Part shown: positions 8,502-16,511 of the stretch, in pieces | Layout of the letters: each line of letters begins with the position of its first letter | Numbering within the stretch: the stretch's first letter is position 1 | NCBI RefSeq assembly: GCF_963677305.1 | Contig: NZ_OY781925.1 | Span: 1,265,001-1,329,000 of the forward strand | Source: an uncultured Holophaga sp. | GTDB lineage: Bacteria > Acidobacteriota > Holophagae > Holophagales > Holophagaceae | Length of the DNA: 64,000 bases | Direction of reading: 5' to 3' | Position numbers and translations under genes: made by a program | Notes under the pieces: generated by a model | Databases searched by the model: none | Seen by the model: the letters and a program-made list of their open reading frames with translations, nothing else | Told to the model about the DNA's origin: nothing

Positions 8502-9122
8502 GTGCCCAGGGCGTGTGGACTGACAGGCAACCGTTTCCTCCAGGTGCTCCTCGGCTGTTATGCCGTGGTCTGGCTGTGGGGTGCCTGGAGACCCCTGTAT
8601 CCGGCCAACTGGCTGCTGGAGAACTGGCTGGTCTTCGCCTTTCTCGCGGCTCTCCTGGTCACCGCCCGCCGTTTCCGTTTTTCGGACCGGTCCTACGCCC
8701 TCTTCGTGGTCTTCCTCGTCCTCCATGTCCTGGGGGCCCACTACGCCTACGCGAATGTTCCGCTCGGAGACTGGATCAAGGTGCTGTTCCATCTCGAGCG
8801 GAACCCCTTCGACCGGATGGTGGCCTTCTCCTTCGGGCTCCTCCTGGCCTATCCGGTGCAGGAGGTCTTTGTGCGCCAGGTCGGGGTCCGGGGGGGATGG
8901 AGCTACTACCTTCCCGTTGAGATGGTGCTGGCCTGTGCGGCCGTATACGAGATCATCGAGGCGGTGACTGCCCAGCTTTCGGGCCCGGATCTGGGTTCGG
9001 TCTACCTGGGGGCCCAGGGGGATGTCTGGGATGCGCAGATGGACATGGCCATGGCCACCCTCGGGGCCATCCTGGCCATGCTGGTGGTCTGGGGGGTGAG
9101 ACGCTGGCAGCGCCTCAGATGA
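8502..9122 (+). CDS. YjdF/DUF2238 inner-membrane protein
   Basis: A 206-residue integral membrane protein with about six hydrophobic helices. It carries the family hallmarks FSFGLLLAYPVQEVF in the middle and a GAQGDVWDAQMDMAMA segment near the C-terminus. This matches the DUF2238/YjdF family (about 209 residues in E. coli), whose function is unknown. The frame is open far upstream, but the upstream part is antisense to the radical SAM gene. The GTG at 8502, preceded by a G-rich stretch, gives the family's normal length. It overlaps the convergent serine acetyltransferase gene by 8 bp at the 3' end. Confidence 0.8.
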   Translation: MPRACGLTGNRFLQVLLGCYAVVWLWGAWRPLYPANWLLENWLVFAFLAALLVTARRFRFSDRSYALFVVFLVLHVLGAHYAYANVPLGDWIKVLFHLERNPFDRMVAFSFGLLLAYPVQEVFVRQVGVRGGWSYYLPVEMVLACAAVYEIIEAVTAQLSGPDLGSVYLGAQGDVWDAQMDMAMATLGAILAMLVVWGVRRWQRLR

Positions 9123-10050
9123 CCCAGTCGGCCGGAGGGTTCTGGATGAAATCCTCGGCCTGGCGGTTGCGGTACTGCAGTTCGGGGTTCTTGGTGCTGA
9201 CTCGGGTGTGGCTGGGTACGGACTGGGTGATGAAGACATTGCTGGCGATCACGGCACCCTGTCCGATGACGGTCTCTCCGCCGAGGATGGAGGCCCCGGA
9301 GTAGACCGTCACATCGTCCTGCAGGGTGGGGTGGCGCTTGACACCCTTGAGTCCCTGGCCGCCACGGGTGGAGAGGGCTCCCAGGGTCACCCCCTGGTAG
9401 AGCTTGACGTGGCGCCCGATGATCGTGGTCTCCCCGATGACCACGCCGGTCCCGTGGTCGATGAAGAAATACTCCCCCAGGGCGGCACCGGGGTGGATGT
9501 CGATGCCTGTCAGGGTGTGGGCGTACTCGGTCATGATCCGGGGGATCAGGGGCACCTCGAGCAGCTGCAGTTCGTGGGCGATGCGCTGGATCGTGGTGGC
9601 CAGCAGTCCCGGATAGGAGAAGATGATCTCATCGGTGTCCCCGGCGGCGGGGTCCCCTTCGAAGGCCGCCTGCACATCGGTGGCCAGGATGGCCCGGAGG
9701 CGGGGCAGGGTGGCCAGGAAGGTGCGGACCAGCTCCCGGGCCCGGTCATTGACGTGGGCCACTGGTACCCCATGGCGGACCGAGCGGTGGATCAGGGCCA
9801 GCCGGATCTGGGTGAAGAGCTTCTCGCTGATGGAGGCCATCAGCTCCCTCACATGACCCTCCAGGGTGCAGGACTCCAGGTTCTGCTTGCCGAAGTACCC
9901 CGGGTACATCAGCTCGCGGAGCTGCTTGAGGATCTCGATCACCACCGCCCGGTCCGGCAGACTGCAGGAGTCGACGTGGCGCGTGGCGGCTTCCTCGGTA
10001 TAGCTCCCCACCAGGGCACCCACCAGGTTCTCGAAGCTGCAGTCGCTCAT
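9115..10050 (-). CDS. cysE: Serine O-acetyltransferase
   Basis: A 311-residue serine acetyltransferase of the longer EpsC-like type. It transfers acetyl from acetyl-CoA to serine, the first step of cysteine synthesis. The C-terminal half is the hexapeptide beta-helix with GIDIHPGAALGEYFFIDHG (catalytic histidine region), TGVVIGETTIIG and YQGVTLGALS. The N-terminal half is alpha-helical, as expected. It follows the Rrf2-type regulator by 52 bp on the same strand, so the two probably form an operon controlled by that regulator. Its 3' end overlaps the YjdF-type gene on the opposite strand. Confidence 0.92.
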   Translation of the reverse strand: MSDCSFENLVGALVGSYTEEAATRHVDSCSLPDRAVVIEILKQLRELMYPGYFGKQNLESCTLEGHVRELMASISEKLFTQIRLALIHRSVRHGVPVAHVNDRARELVRTFLATLPRLRAILATDVQAAFEGDPAAGDTDEIIFSYPGLLATTIQRIAHELQLLEVPLIPRIMTEYAHTLTGIDIHPGAALGEYFFIDHGTGVVIGETTIIGRHVKLYQGVTLGALSTRGGQGLKGVKRHPTLQDDVTVYSGASILGGETVIGQGAVIASNVFITQSVPSHTRVSTKNPELQYRNRQAEDFIQNPPADWVI

Positions 10051-10101
10051 GGGATCTCCGCATTGGCCGCCGGCAGGGACCGTTCCAGCAGTCTACCCCC
10101 T

Positions 10102-10545
10102 TCAGATGCTGTAGTTCAGCAGGGGTGCCTCCACCTTGGCCAGCTGGCGCTCCAGGAGGACGGCCAGGGTGGTGTCCCCGAAGACCCGGTTCATGGCCTC
10201 ACTGGCCTCCTGCCAGAGGTCCCCCAGAGCGCAGGTTTCCGGGTGGCCGCAGCAGCCCGAGCCCCCCGGACAATCCATCAGGGTGAGGGGGCCCTCAAGA
10301 GCCTCCAGGATCTCCTGCACGGTGACCCGGGAGGGGGAGCGGGCCAGGGAATAGCCCCCCCGGGCCCCACGGACCGCCTGGACCAGGCCCGCCTTCCGCA
10401 GAGGCACCATCAGCTGCTCCATGTAGGTGCCCGGCAGCTTCTCCCGCTCGGCGATGTCCTTGAGGAAGAGGGAGCCCCGGCCATGCTCCCGCGCCAGCGC
10501 CAGCATGGCGCGCATGCCATAGACGGATCGAGTGGAGAGCTTCAT
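10102..10545 (-). CDS. Rrf2/IscR-family transcriptional regulator
   Basis: A 147-residue Rrf2-family repressor with an N-terminal winged helix (KLSTRSVYGMRAMLALA; helix-turn-helix with TYMEQLMVPLRKAGLV; wing ARGGYSL). Cysteines at 92, 98, 99 and 105 match the spacing of the IscR iron-sulfur ligands (92, 98, 104). It may therefore sense iron-sulfur status, unlike CymR, which lacks these residues. A GGGGAGGT ribosome-binding site precedes the ATG. It lies directly upstream of cysE, and an ATTCC-N5-GGAAT operator-like site lies 31 bp upstream of its start. Autoregulation and control of cysteine supply are the likely roles. Confidence 0.9.
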   Translation of the reverse strand: MKLSTRSVYGMRAMLALAREHGRGSLFLKDIAEREKLPGTYMEQLMVPLRKAGLVQAVRGARGGYSLARSPSRVTVQEILEALEGPLTLMDCPGGSGCCGHPETCALGDLWQEASEAMNRVFGDTTLAVLLERQLAKVEAPLLNYSI

Positions 10546-10575
10546 GGGTGACCTCCCCCATGAACTATAATGCTA

Positions 10576-10590
10576 ATTCCTGATCGGAAT
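10576..10590. promoter_or_regulatory. Rrf2-type operator
   Basis: Perfect inverted arms ATTCC and GGAAT are separated by TGATC in the short AT-rich gap between the Rrf2 regulator and the SCP2 gene. Sites of this form are known targets of Rrf2-family repressors such as CymR. The position upstream of the regulator start fits autorepression of the rrf2-cysE operon and perhaps the divergent gene. Confidence 0.55.
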
Positions 10591-10701
10591 AGTTGTGAAT
10601 TTGATGGGCAGGATGCTTGTGTCCGCAATCACCCGATCAGAGAGGCCCGCTCCCTATAGACTTGCCCTTTGCGGCCAGGGCCGCACCGCAGAGGAGGCCC
10701 C

Positions 10702-11043
10702 ATGGCCCACCAGACCTTCCAGGAACTCATGGCTGAATTCAAGGGCAAGCTCGCCGCCAACCCTGAACGGGTGAGGGAGTCCGGCCTCCAGGGCGTCATG
10801 CAGTTCGACTTCCGCGAGGATGGTCAGGGCCAGTTCCATGTGGTCTTCGACCAGGGACAGGCCGCCCTGCTGGAGGGTGGGCACCCCGCGCCCACCTTCA
10901 CGGTCATCACCGCCCATGCGGTCTTCGATGCCATGCATGCCGGGGAGCTCACCCACGACCAGGTGGCCCAATCCGGCAAGCTCAAGGCCGTGGGAACCGA
11001 AAGCTTCGGTCAGGGTTTTGGCAAGCTTATGAAGAGCTTGTAA
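10702..11043 (+). CDS. SCP2 sterol-carrier domain protein
   Basis: A 113-residue single-domain protein of the SCP2 family, a small lipid- or acyl-binding fold. The pattern is visible in GLQGVMQFDFREDGQGQFHV, ALLEGGHPAPTFTV and the C-terminal FGQGFGKLMKSL, where the family places its last helix. The ATG at 10702 is chosen because GAGGAGG lies 5-11 bp upstream; an earlier in-frame ATG has no such site. It is divergent from the Rrf2 regulator and could share its operator region. The ligand is unknown. Confidence 0.8.
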   Translation: MAHQTFQELMAEFKGKLAANPERVRESGLQGVMQFDFREDGQGQFHVVFDQGQAALLEGGHPAPTFTVITAHAVFDAMHAGELTHDQVAQSGKLKAVGTESFGQGFGKLMKSL

Positions 11044-11713
11044 CTCTGCTCGGCTCTGGAGGTCCCCAGATCCGTCAGCCCCAGGCTGCTTCCGTGGAGA
11101 TGGGGGCCGAAGATCCCGGTGCCGAGGACCCTGTCCCTACCCGCGAAGGCCAGCGCCCCTCCCGGGGTGAACTCCAGTCCGACGCTCAGGGCACCCACGG
11201 AGGTGATGCCCAGAGCATCCCGGTTGGCGCCCAGGAAGCCTGACCAGGCGGCTCCGGTCACCAGGGTGACGGGGTGCGCCGGGTTCCCCCGGGTCAGGTG
11301 CCAGTTGAACAGGGTGCCGTCCAGGTGGGGACCCAGCTGGGTGGCGGCTCCCGTGTAGTCGGTCCGGTTGTCCAGGCGGGCCACCCCCCTTCGATCCAAC
11401 CCTCCGCCCACCAGCGGGGGGTGAGGTCCCGACGGAGCCCGAGCCGTCCAGCCAGGGCGCAGGTGCTCCATACCGCATGGGCGGAAGCCCCTGGCTCGCC
11501 CAGATGGGCCGACATCCTCAGGTAACCGGCCCTGAATCCACCCCGTAGCGTCCAGCCCGGTGCCCCTCCGCCCAGCGTCCAGGTGAAGGGCAGGCGCATC
11601 AACTGGATGGTTTTGGGGTACCCGCCGTCCTCCACGTGGTCGGTGGCTGAGCTCAGATCCGAAGTGGAGGGCAGGCTCATCAGCTGGGCGTAGCCGGCTA
11701 CCAGGTGTGCCCC
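11044..11713 (-). pseudogene. Decayed outer-membrane beta-barrel gene
   Basis: Two adjacent reading frames together encode one continuous beta-barrel-like protein remnant. The upstream part (about 11390-11713) reads HLVAGYAQLMSLPSTSD and later RLGLRRDLTPRWWAEGW. The downstream part (about 11044-11390) reads VARLDNRTDYTGAATQLG and later ITSVGALSVGLEFTPGGAL. They join if one base is added at a C6 tract at 11384-11389 (G6 on the coding strand). The 5' end is lost, because the frame begins directly after the hemerythrin stop, and the 3' end is lost in the SCP2 gene. It resembles solitary outer-membrane autotransporter-type barrels. A sequencing error could explain the frameshift but not the missing ends. 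Confidence 0.6.
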
Positions 11714-12049
11714 TCAGGCCCCGCTCGGGCTGAGTGCCGCGGTCTTCTCGAGGAAGGCCCTGTAGAGCTTGTCGTCTTCGGCGATGTGGCTCACCAGCCA
11801 GTTCTTCAGGAACTTGAGCAGGTCAATGCTGACGAGGTTGTTGCCGGCATTGCACTTGGTCGTGAGCTCATCAATCTTGCCCACGAAGGTGGCATGCAGC
11901 TCCTTCAGGATGCCGCCGACCACCTCGCGGCCCCGCTGTTCGGTCATGGCGGCATGCAGGCGGTTGACCAGATCGAAGAGGCCCTTGTGGTCTCGGTCCA
12001 CAAAGTCGATTCCGATCAGAAGCTTTGGATCCCAGCTGACAAACGCCAT
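11714..12049 (-). CDS. Hemerythrin-like protein lacking the central ligands
   Basis: A 111-residue bacteriohemerythrin relative. The N-terminal part (DFVDRDHKGLFDLVNRLHAA) carries the first histidine ligand. The C-terminal part (LLKFLKNWLVSHIAEDDKLY) carries the last histidine and aspartate. Between them the usual HF..EE..M helix and the first histidine of HK..H are absent: ILKEL runs straight into HATFVGKIDEL. Full-length relatives have about 135 residues, so roughly 25 residues are missing in frame. Three of seven di-iron ligands are therefore lost, and oxygen binding is doubtful. A GGGAGAGG ribosome-binding site precedes the ATG. The 188 bp upstream hold no gene. Confidence 0.8.
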   Translation of the reverse strand: MAFVSWDPKLLIGIDFVDRDHKGLFDLVNRLHAAMTEQRGREVVGGILKELHATFVGKIDELTTKCNAGNNLVSIDLLKFLKNWLVSHIAEDDKLYRAFLEKTAALSPSGA

Positions 12050-12237
12050 GGCCCCTCTCCCAGGGAATGATTTGAGATATCAAGGTTGAGCCTGGGAAAT
12101 AGCCTGTCAAGTATTCAAGTTTGCTATTGAATTTCGCGTTCGCCATGAGGTGGTCGGGCAGATCTTGCCATCCGGGCGTGGATCCGGATCCAAGATCCCG
12201 CTCGGTATCTGAAGGTGCTCAAGCGCAACACCCGGTC

Positions 12238-13284
12238 TCAGGCGAGAAAGCGGATCATGCGCTCCCGGTCTGGCGAGGAGAGCACACCCTTCTCCGTGAT
12301 CAGGGCCGTGACCAGCTCAGCGGGTGTCACGTCGAAGGCGGGATTGCGGACCGAGACCCCCTCGGGGGCCCACTGGCAGTCGCGGAAGCCGGTGACCTCC
12401 TCCCGGGCCCGCTCTTCGATGGGGATGGCGGTGCCCTCTGGGATGCCCATGTCAATGGTGGAGAGGGGGCAGGCCACATAGAAGGGGATGCCGTGACGCC
12501 TGGCCAGGACCGCCACCATGTAGGTGCCGATCTTGTTGGCCACGTCACCATTGGCCGCCACTCGGTCGGTGCCGACGATGACGGCGTCGATTTCGCCCTG
12601 GCTCATGAGGTGGCCGGCCATGTTGTCGGTGATGAGGGTGACGGGGATGCCCTCCTGGACCATCTCCCAGGCGGTGAGGCGGGCCCCCTGCAGGAAGGGG
12701 CGGGTCTCATCGGCGATGACGGAGATCCGCTTGCCGGCCTCCACCGCCGAGCGGATGACCCCCAGGGCGGTGCCGTGTCCAGCGGTGGCCAGGGCCCCGG
12801 CGTTGCAGTGGGTGAGCACCCGGGCTCCATCAGGCAGGAGTGCGGCCCCGTGAGCCCCCATGGCCCGGTTGATGCGGATGTCCTCGGCCAGGACCTCGTG
12901 GGCTTCGGCCATCAGGCCCTCGGCCTGGGCCGGGACGGGCAGGGCGCTCAGGGTCTCCCAGACCCGCCGCATGCGCTTCAGGGCCCAGAAGAGATTCACG
13001 GCCGTGGGGCGGCTGGCGGCCAGGATCCTGAAGGCCTCCTCCAGGGCCTCCCGGAAGGCCCCGGGTGCAGCCGTCCGCTGGCGGTGGGCCTCCAGGGCGA
13101 TGCCGTAGGCGGCGGCGCAGCCGATGGCCGGGGCGCCCCGGACCACCATGCTGCGGATGCCCTCTGCGACCGAGGCGGCATCGTCATAGGGCAGGTACTC
13201 GAAGCGCAGCGGCAGGATCCGCTGATCGATCATCTCCAGCCGCTGGTCCTGCCAGCGGAGGGTTTCCACGCTGTGCTGGGCCAT
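12238..13284 (-). CDS. mtnA: Methylthioribose-1-phosphate isomerase
   Basis: A 348-residue MtnA, which isomerises 5-methylthioribose-1-phosphate to the ribulose form in methionine salvage. Family motifs visible are VRGAPAIGCAAAYG near residue 50, LTHCNAGALATAGHGTALG with the catalytic cysteine, and AVIVGTDRVAANGDVANKIG with the catalytic aspartate. The length is normal. It is the last gene of mtnP-apt-mtnA, starting 2 bp after apt. It takes the phosphorylated sugar released by MtnP one step onward; later salvage enzymes are not in this window. Confidence 0.95.
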   Translation of the reverse strand: MAQHSVETLRWQDQRLEMIDQRILPLRFEYLPYDDAASVAEGIRSMVVRGAPAIGCAAAYGIALEAHRQRTAAPGAFREALEEAFRILAASRPTAVNLFWALKRMRRVWETLSALPVPAQAEGLMAEAHEVLAEDIRINRAMGAHGAALLPDGARVLTHCNAGALATAGHGTALGVIRSAVEAGKRISVIADETRPFLQGARLTAWEMVQEGIPVTLITDNMAGHLMSQGEIDAVIVGTDRVAANGDVANKIGTYMVAVLARRHGIPFYVACPLSTIDMGIPEGTAIPIEERAREEVTGFRDCQWAPEGVSVRNPAFDVTPAELVTALITEKGVLSSPDRERMIRFLA

Positions 13285-13286
13285 GC

Positions 13287-13814
13287 TCAGTCCCCTTCGA
13301 ATTCACAGAGGGCATGGACCTTGTAGCCCTGTTCCTCCAGACGGCGGCGTCCGCCGAGGTCCGGCAGGTCGATGACGAAGGCGCACTCCACCACTTCTGC
13401 TCCCATGCTGGCGATAAGCTTGCAGGCGGCTTCGGCGGTGCCGCCGGTGGCGATGAGGTCGTCCACCAGCAGCACCCGCTCGCCCCGGGCGATGGCGTCG
13501 GTGTGCATCTCCACCCGGTCGGTGCCGTACTCCAGTTCGTAGTCGTGGCCTACGGTCTCGGCAGGGAGCTTGCCCTTCTTGCGGACCGGGACGAAGCCCA
13601 CCCCGAGCTGGCAGGCCACCGCGGCGCCGATGATGAAGCCCCGGCTCTCGATGGCGGCCACCTTGTCGATCTTCTGGCCGGTGTAGCGCTCCACCAGCTC
13701 GTGAATGGTGATGCGGAAGCCCACCGGGTCCTTGAGGAGGGTCGTGATGTCCCGGAACATGACGCCGGGCTTGGGGTAGTGGGGTACGGTGCGGATGCGG
13801 GACTTGATGGGCAT
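13287..13814 (-). CDS. apt: Adenine phosphoribosyltransferase
   Basis: A 175-residue APT that converts adenine and PRPP to AMP. The PRPP-binding motif is [17 protein letters not shown], and the N-terminal [18 protein letters not shown] is characteristic of APT rather than of other phosphoribosyltransferases. It sits between mtnP, whose reaction releases adenine, and mtnA, which uses the other product. The three-gene unit therefore recovers both halves of methylthioadenosine. Confidence 0.95.
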   Translation of the reverse strand: MPIKSRIRTVPHYPKPGVMFRDITTLLKDPVGFRITIHELVERYTGQKIDKVAAIESRGFIIGAAVACQLGVGFVPVRKKGKLPAETVGHDYELEYGTDRVEMHTDAIARGERVLLVDDLIATGGTAEAACKLIASMGAEVVECAFVIDLPDLGGRRRLEEQGYKVHALCEFEGD

Positions 13815-13823
13815 ATCGGGAAC

Positions 13824-14711
13824 CTAGGAGTGGAGGAGGCGGGCAGCCACGGCATCGAGCTTGCGGACCAGCTCGGGATCGCGCTTCTCGGGGGCGGTCA
13901 TGAGGGCGTTGTCCAGGGCCCGACGGCAGGCACAGCCCTGTGCGGCGGCATCCCCGGCGATCCGGGAGGCGCTCTGTCTGACCAGGGTGCGGGCATTCCC
14001 GGCGTTGGCCACCAGGACCTTGACGATGGCCTCCACCGTCACGCTGTCGTGGTCCGGGTGCCAGCAGTCATAGTCCGTGACCATGGCCACGGTGGCATAG
14101 CAGATCTCGGCCTCCCGGGCGAGCTTGGCCTCGGGCAGGTTGGTCATGCCGATCACCTGGGCCCCCCAGCTGCGGTAGAGCCGGGATTCGGCCAGGGTGG
14201 AGAACTGGGGCCCCTCCATGGCCACATAGGTCCCGCCCCGGGCGACCTTCAGGCCCGCCTCGCGGGCAGCGGCCTCCAGGTGGTCCCCCAGGCGGGGGCA
14301 GACGGGATGGGCGAAGCCCACATGGGCCACACAGCCGTTCCCGAAGAAGCTCTTCTCCCGGGCGAAGGTTCGGTCGATGAACTGGTCCACGATGACGAAG
14401 GTCCCGGGGGGCAGGTCCTCCTGGAGGGAGCCCACGGCGCTCACGGAGATGAGGTCGGTGACCCCCGCGCGCTTCATGGCGTCGATATTGGCCCGGTAGT
14501 TGATGCCCGTGGGAGAGAGACGGTGCCCCCGTCCGTGCCGGGGCAGGAAGACCATGGATTGGCCCTGCAGGGTGCCGAAGAGCAGCTCGTCCGAAGCCTC
14601 CCCCCAGGGCGACTCCACCCGGACCCAGCGCCGGTCCTCGAGCCCGTCGATGTCATAGACCCCACTTCCCCCGATGACACCGATGACCGGTGTCCGATCT
14701 CCTGCCTGCAT
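13824..14711 (-). CDS. mtnP: Methylthioadenosine phosphorylase
   Basis: A 295-residue nucleoside phosphorylase of the MTA phosphorylase group. It cleaves 5'-methylthioadenosine with phosphate to adenine and methylthioribose-1-phosphate. Signatures are IGVIGGSGVYDIDGL at the N-terminus, PRHGRGHRLSPTGINYRANI, YVAMEGPQFSTLAESR and GMTNLPEAKLAREAEICYA. It is the first gene of the mtnP-apt-mtnA operon. The structured repeat E lies between its start and radC. Confidence 0.93.
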   Translation of the reverse strand: MQAGDRTPVIGVIGGSGVYDIDGLEDRRWVRVESPWGEASDELLFGTLQGQSMVFLPRHGRGHRLSPTGINYRANIDAMKRAGVTDLISVSAVGSLQEDLPPGTFVIVDQFIDRTFAREKSFFGNGCVAHVGFAHPVCPRLGDHLEAAAREAGLKVARGGTYVAMEGPQFSTLAESRLYRSWGAQVIGMTNLPEAKLAREAEICYATVAMVTDYDCWHPDHDSVTVEAIVKVLVANAGNARTLVRQSASRIAGDAAAQGCACRRALDNALMTAPEKRDPELVRKLDAVAARLLHS

Positions 14712-14788
14712 GCCACAGCTCCCTGGATTGAAAAATCATTCCATACCGGGAGGCCGGAGGCCATGCGGAAAGCGTAAAAGCTGATGTG

Positions 14789-15014
14789 TCCGCCAATGAA
14801 CTCCGATGCACGCCGATGAAACATGGGTGGTACGGCTCGGGGTGTCTGGGGACGCCCCGCGGAGCGGGGGCGGACGGCGCGCCGTCCGCGTTCGGGGAGG
14901 GGTGCTGCCCTGAGACGCGCTGGCGCGTCCATGGGCCGAACCCCTCCCAGAACCAGTCCCCAGGCACTCCTGGTGGGTCGAGCACTATCGGCGTCCATCC
15001 CCTTCATCGGCGGA
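14789..15014. repeat. Structured repeat E (divergent ends, shared core)
   Basis: This fills most of the gap of about 340 bp between mtnP and radC. Its ends form an imperfect inverted repeat (14789-14817 and 14987-15014, about 28 bp with one gap) built from units like CGCCGATG. Inside are a stem at 14839-14851/14958-14970, a hairpin CCCCGC-GGA-GCGGGG at 14855-14869, an 8-bp hairpin at 14870-14889 and a long stem at 14890-14903/14940-14953. The core aligns with the reverse complement of repeats A-D, with hairpins in the same order, while the ends differ in sequence. Confidence 0.7.
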
Positions 15015-15047
15015 TGACTGACTTTTCTCTGGGTGGCAGGGATGTGT

Positions 15048-15728
15048 CTACGGTGAGGCATCCCAGCCTTCGGCGGCGCGGAAGCTGTGGTAGCGGTCAT
15101 TGCCGAGGATGAGGTGGTCGGCCAGGGGGACGCCCAGGGAGTCCCCGGCCGAGCGGAGGCGGCGGGTGAGGAGGGTGTCCTCCTGGCTGGGTGTGGGGTC
15201 GCCGGAGGGGTGGTTGTGGAAGGCCAGGGCGCTGGTGGCGCCGTAGCGCAGGGCCTCCCGGAAGAATTCCCGGGGGCTCACCAGGGTCCCCGTGGCCGTG
15301 CCCATGCTCATGATCCGCTCCGCCAGCAGCTCCCCCTTGGCGTTGAGGGCGAGCAGTCCGAAGCGCTCCTCGCCGAGCCCCTGGCAGCGGGGCAGGAGAT
15401 ACTCCCCAGCCGCCCGGGGGCTGGTGATTCGGGGCCGGGCACCCCCCCGGCGCAGACGGCGGCAAAGCTCCTGAGCCGCCCAGAGCTGGCAGGCCCTCGC
15501 TCGGCCGATGCCCGGCAAGGCTATCCAGTCCTGCAGCCCCTGGCAGAGGAGGCCGGAGAGACCACCGGTGCTGCTCAGGATCTCCTGGGCCAGCTCCGTG
15601 GCACTCCGGCCCTGGCGCCCCGTGCCCCAGAGCAGGGCCAGGAGTTCGGCATCGCCCAGCTCGTGACCCTGCCCGGCCAGCAGGCGCTCCCTCGGGCGGA
15701 GCTCTGGCGAGAGCTCGGACATCTTCAT
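15048..15728 (-). CDS. radC: RadC/MPN-domain protein
   Basis: A 226-residue RadC-family protein. The N-terminus contains helix-hairpin-helix elements (LPGIGRARACQLWAAQEL), and the C-terminal JAMM/MPN metalloprotease-like domain carries the HNHPSGDPTPSQED metal-binding motif. The DNA-repair role given in older annotation is doubtful, and the biochemical activity is not established. It is the last gene of a comEA-pilin-radC set, starting 1 bp after the pilin-like gene. That suggests a link with DNA uptake or recombination. Confidence 0.92.
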   Translation of the reverse strand: MKMSELSPELRPRERLLAGQGHELGDAELLALLWGTGRQGRSATELAQEILSSTGGLSGLLCQGLQDWIALPGIGRARACQLWAAQELCRRLRRGGARPRITSPRAAGEYLLPRCQGLGEERFGLLALNAKGELLAERIMSMGTATGTLVSPREFFREALRYGATSALAFHNHPSGDPTPSQEDTLLTRRLRSAGDSLGVPLADHLILGNDRYHSFRAAEGWDASP

Positions 15729-15729
15729 G

Positions 15730-16221
15730 TCAGCTCCTCGTCCAGGATCCGCGGGTCGCGATCCAGCGCCACATCTGCAGCTGACCTTGCCCGCTGAGGC
15801 GCATGCAGAGGGCGTCCCTTCCGTCGCTGAGAAACCAGGCGGAGGCCGTAGCCGTATGGCGCGGGGTGACCGTGATGCGGGCGTGGGCTTCGCCGGTCTG
15901 GGTGGCCTTGACGGTGGGGTCCATGCCTGGCGGCATGGGGATCCCCGCCGGCAGGCCCCAGCGTACCCCCTGGGGCAGCTGGAGGGGGATGATGTCCTGG
16001 GCCTTCGGGCTGCCCAGGGCCACCGTCACATTCCTCCCGCTGGCCCGGGCGCGGAGGAAGGCCTCCTGCAGACTCCCCCGCAGCTCCACCTGGAAGCCCG
16101 ATAGGGCCAGTCCCCGCCCCAAGTCGAGGGCGCTCATGCCTGCCAGGCTGAGCATCCCCATGATCCCCAGGGTGAGGGAGCTCTCCATGAGGGTGAAGCC
16201 GCTGGCGCTGCCGCATCTCAT
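15730..16221 (-). CDS. Type IV pilin-like protein (FimT/GspH type)
   Basis: A 163-residue prepilin-like protein. The N-terminus has a short basic leader followed by GFTLMESSLTLGIMG. This gives the prepilin peptidase site after Gly8 and the conserved glutamate at position 5 of the mature protein, then a hydrophobic helix. The rest resembles minor pseudopilins of the FimT/GspH kind. The ATG at 16221 overlaps the comEA stop by 4 bp; longer in-frame starts would read through comEA. With comEA upstream, a role in DNA uptake or in a type IV pilus/type II secretion system is plausible. Confidence 0.8.
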   Translation of the reverse strand: MRCGSASGFTLMESSLTLGIMGMLSLAGMSALDLGRGLALSGFQVELRGSLQEAFLRARASGRNVTVALGSPKAQDIIPLQLPQGVRWGLPAGIPMPPGMDPTVKATQTGEAHARITVTPRHTATASAWFLSDGRDALCMRLSGQGQLQMWRWIATRGSWTRS

Positions 16222-16511
16222 GGCTTCCCGGCGGCTGCCGGGCCCCCGACGCTCAGGTGGGGTCTGAGCTTGGCGAAGGACTTCTCGCCGATGCCCTTCA
16301 CGTTCATCAGCTCCTCCGGGCGCTTGAAGGCCCCGTGTTGTTTGCGGTAGGCCACGATGCGCTCGGCGGTCTTCGCGCCGATCTTGGGGAGCTGCATCAA
16401 CTCCGTGACGGTGGCGGTGTTGAGATTGACGGGTCCCCTGGGGGCCCGGTCGGCTGCAGACAGGGGCAGCAGGCAGAGGGTGAGCAGGGCTGTTCGAAGG
16501 CAACGGAACAT
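16218..16511 (-). CDS. ComEA-type helix-hairpin-helix protein
   Basis: A 97-residue protein with a signal peptide (MFRCLRTALLTLCLLPLSAA) and a tandem helix-hairpin-helix domain: VNLNTATVTELMQLPKIGAK and ELMNVKGIGEKSFAKL. This is the ComEA DNA-binding domain, found in periplasmic DNA-uptake proteins. The start at 16511 has an AAGGAGG ribosome-binding site 7 bp upstream. It heads the comEA-pilin-radC operon. The 281 bp between it and the HD-GYP gene contain an AT-rich stretch (16565-16630) that probably holds promoters for both directions. Confidence 0.9.
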   Translation of the reverse strand: MFRCLRTALLTLCLLPLSAADRAPRGPVNLNTATVTELMQLPKIGAKTAERIVAYRKQHGAFKRPEELMNVKGIGEKSFAKLRPHLSVGGPAAAGKP

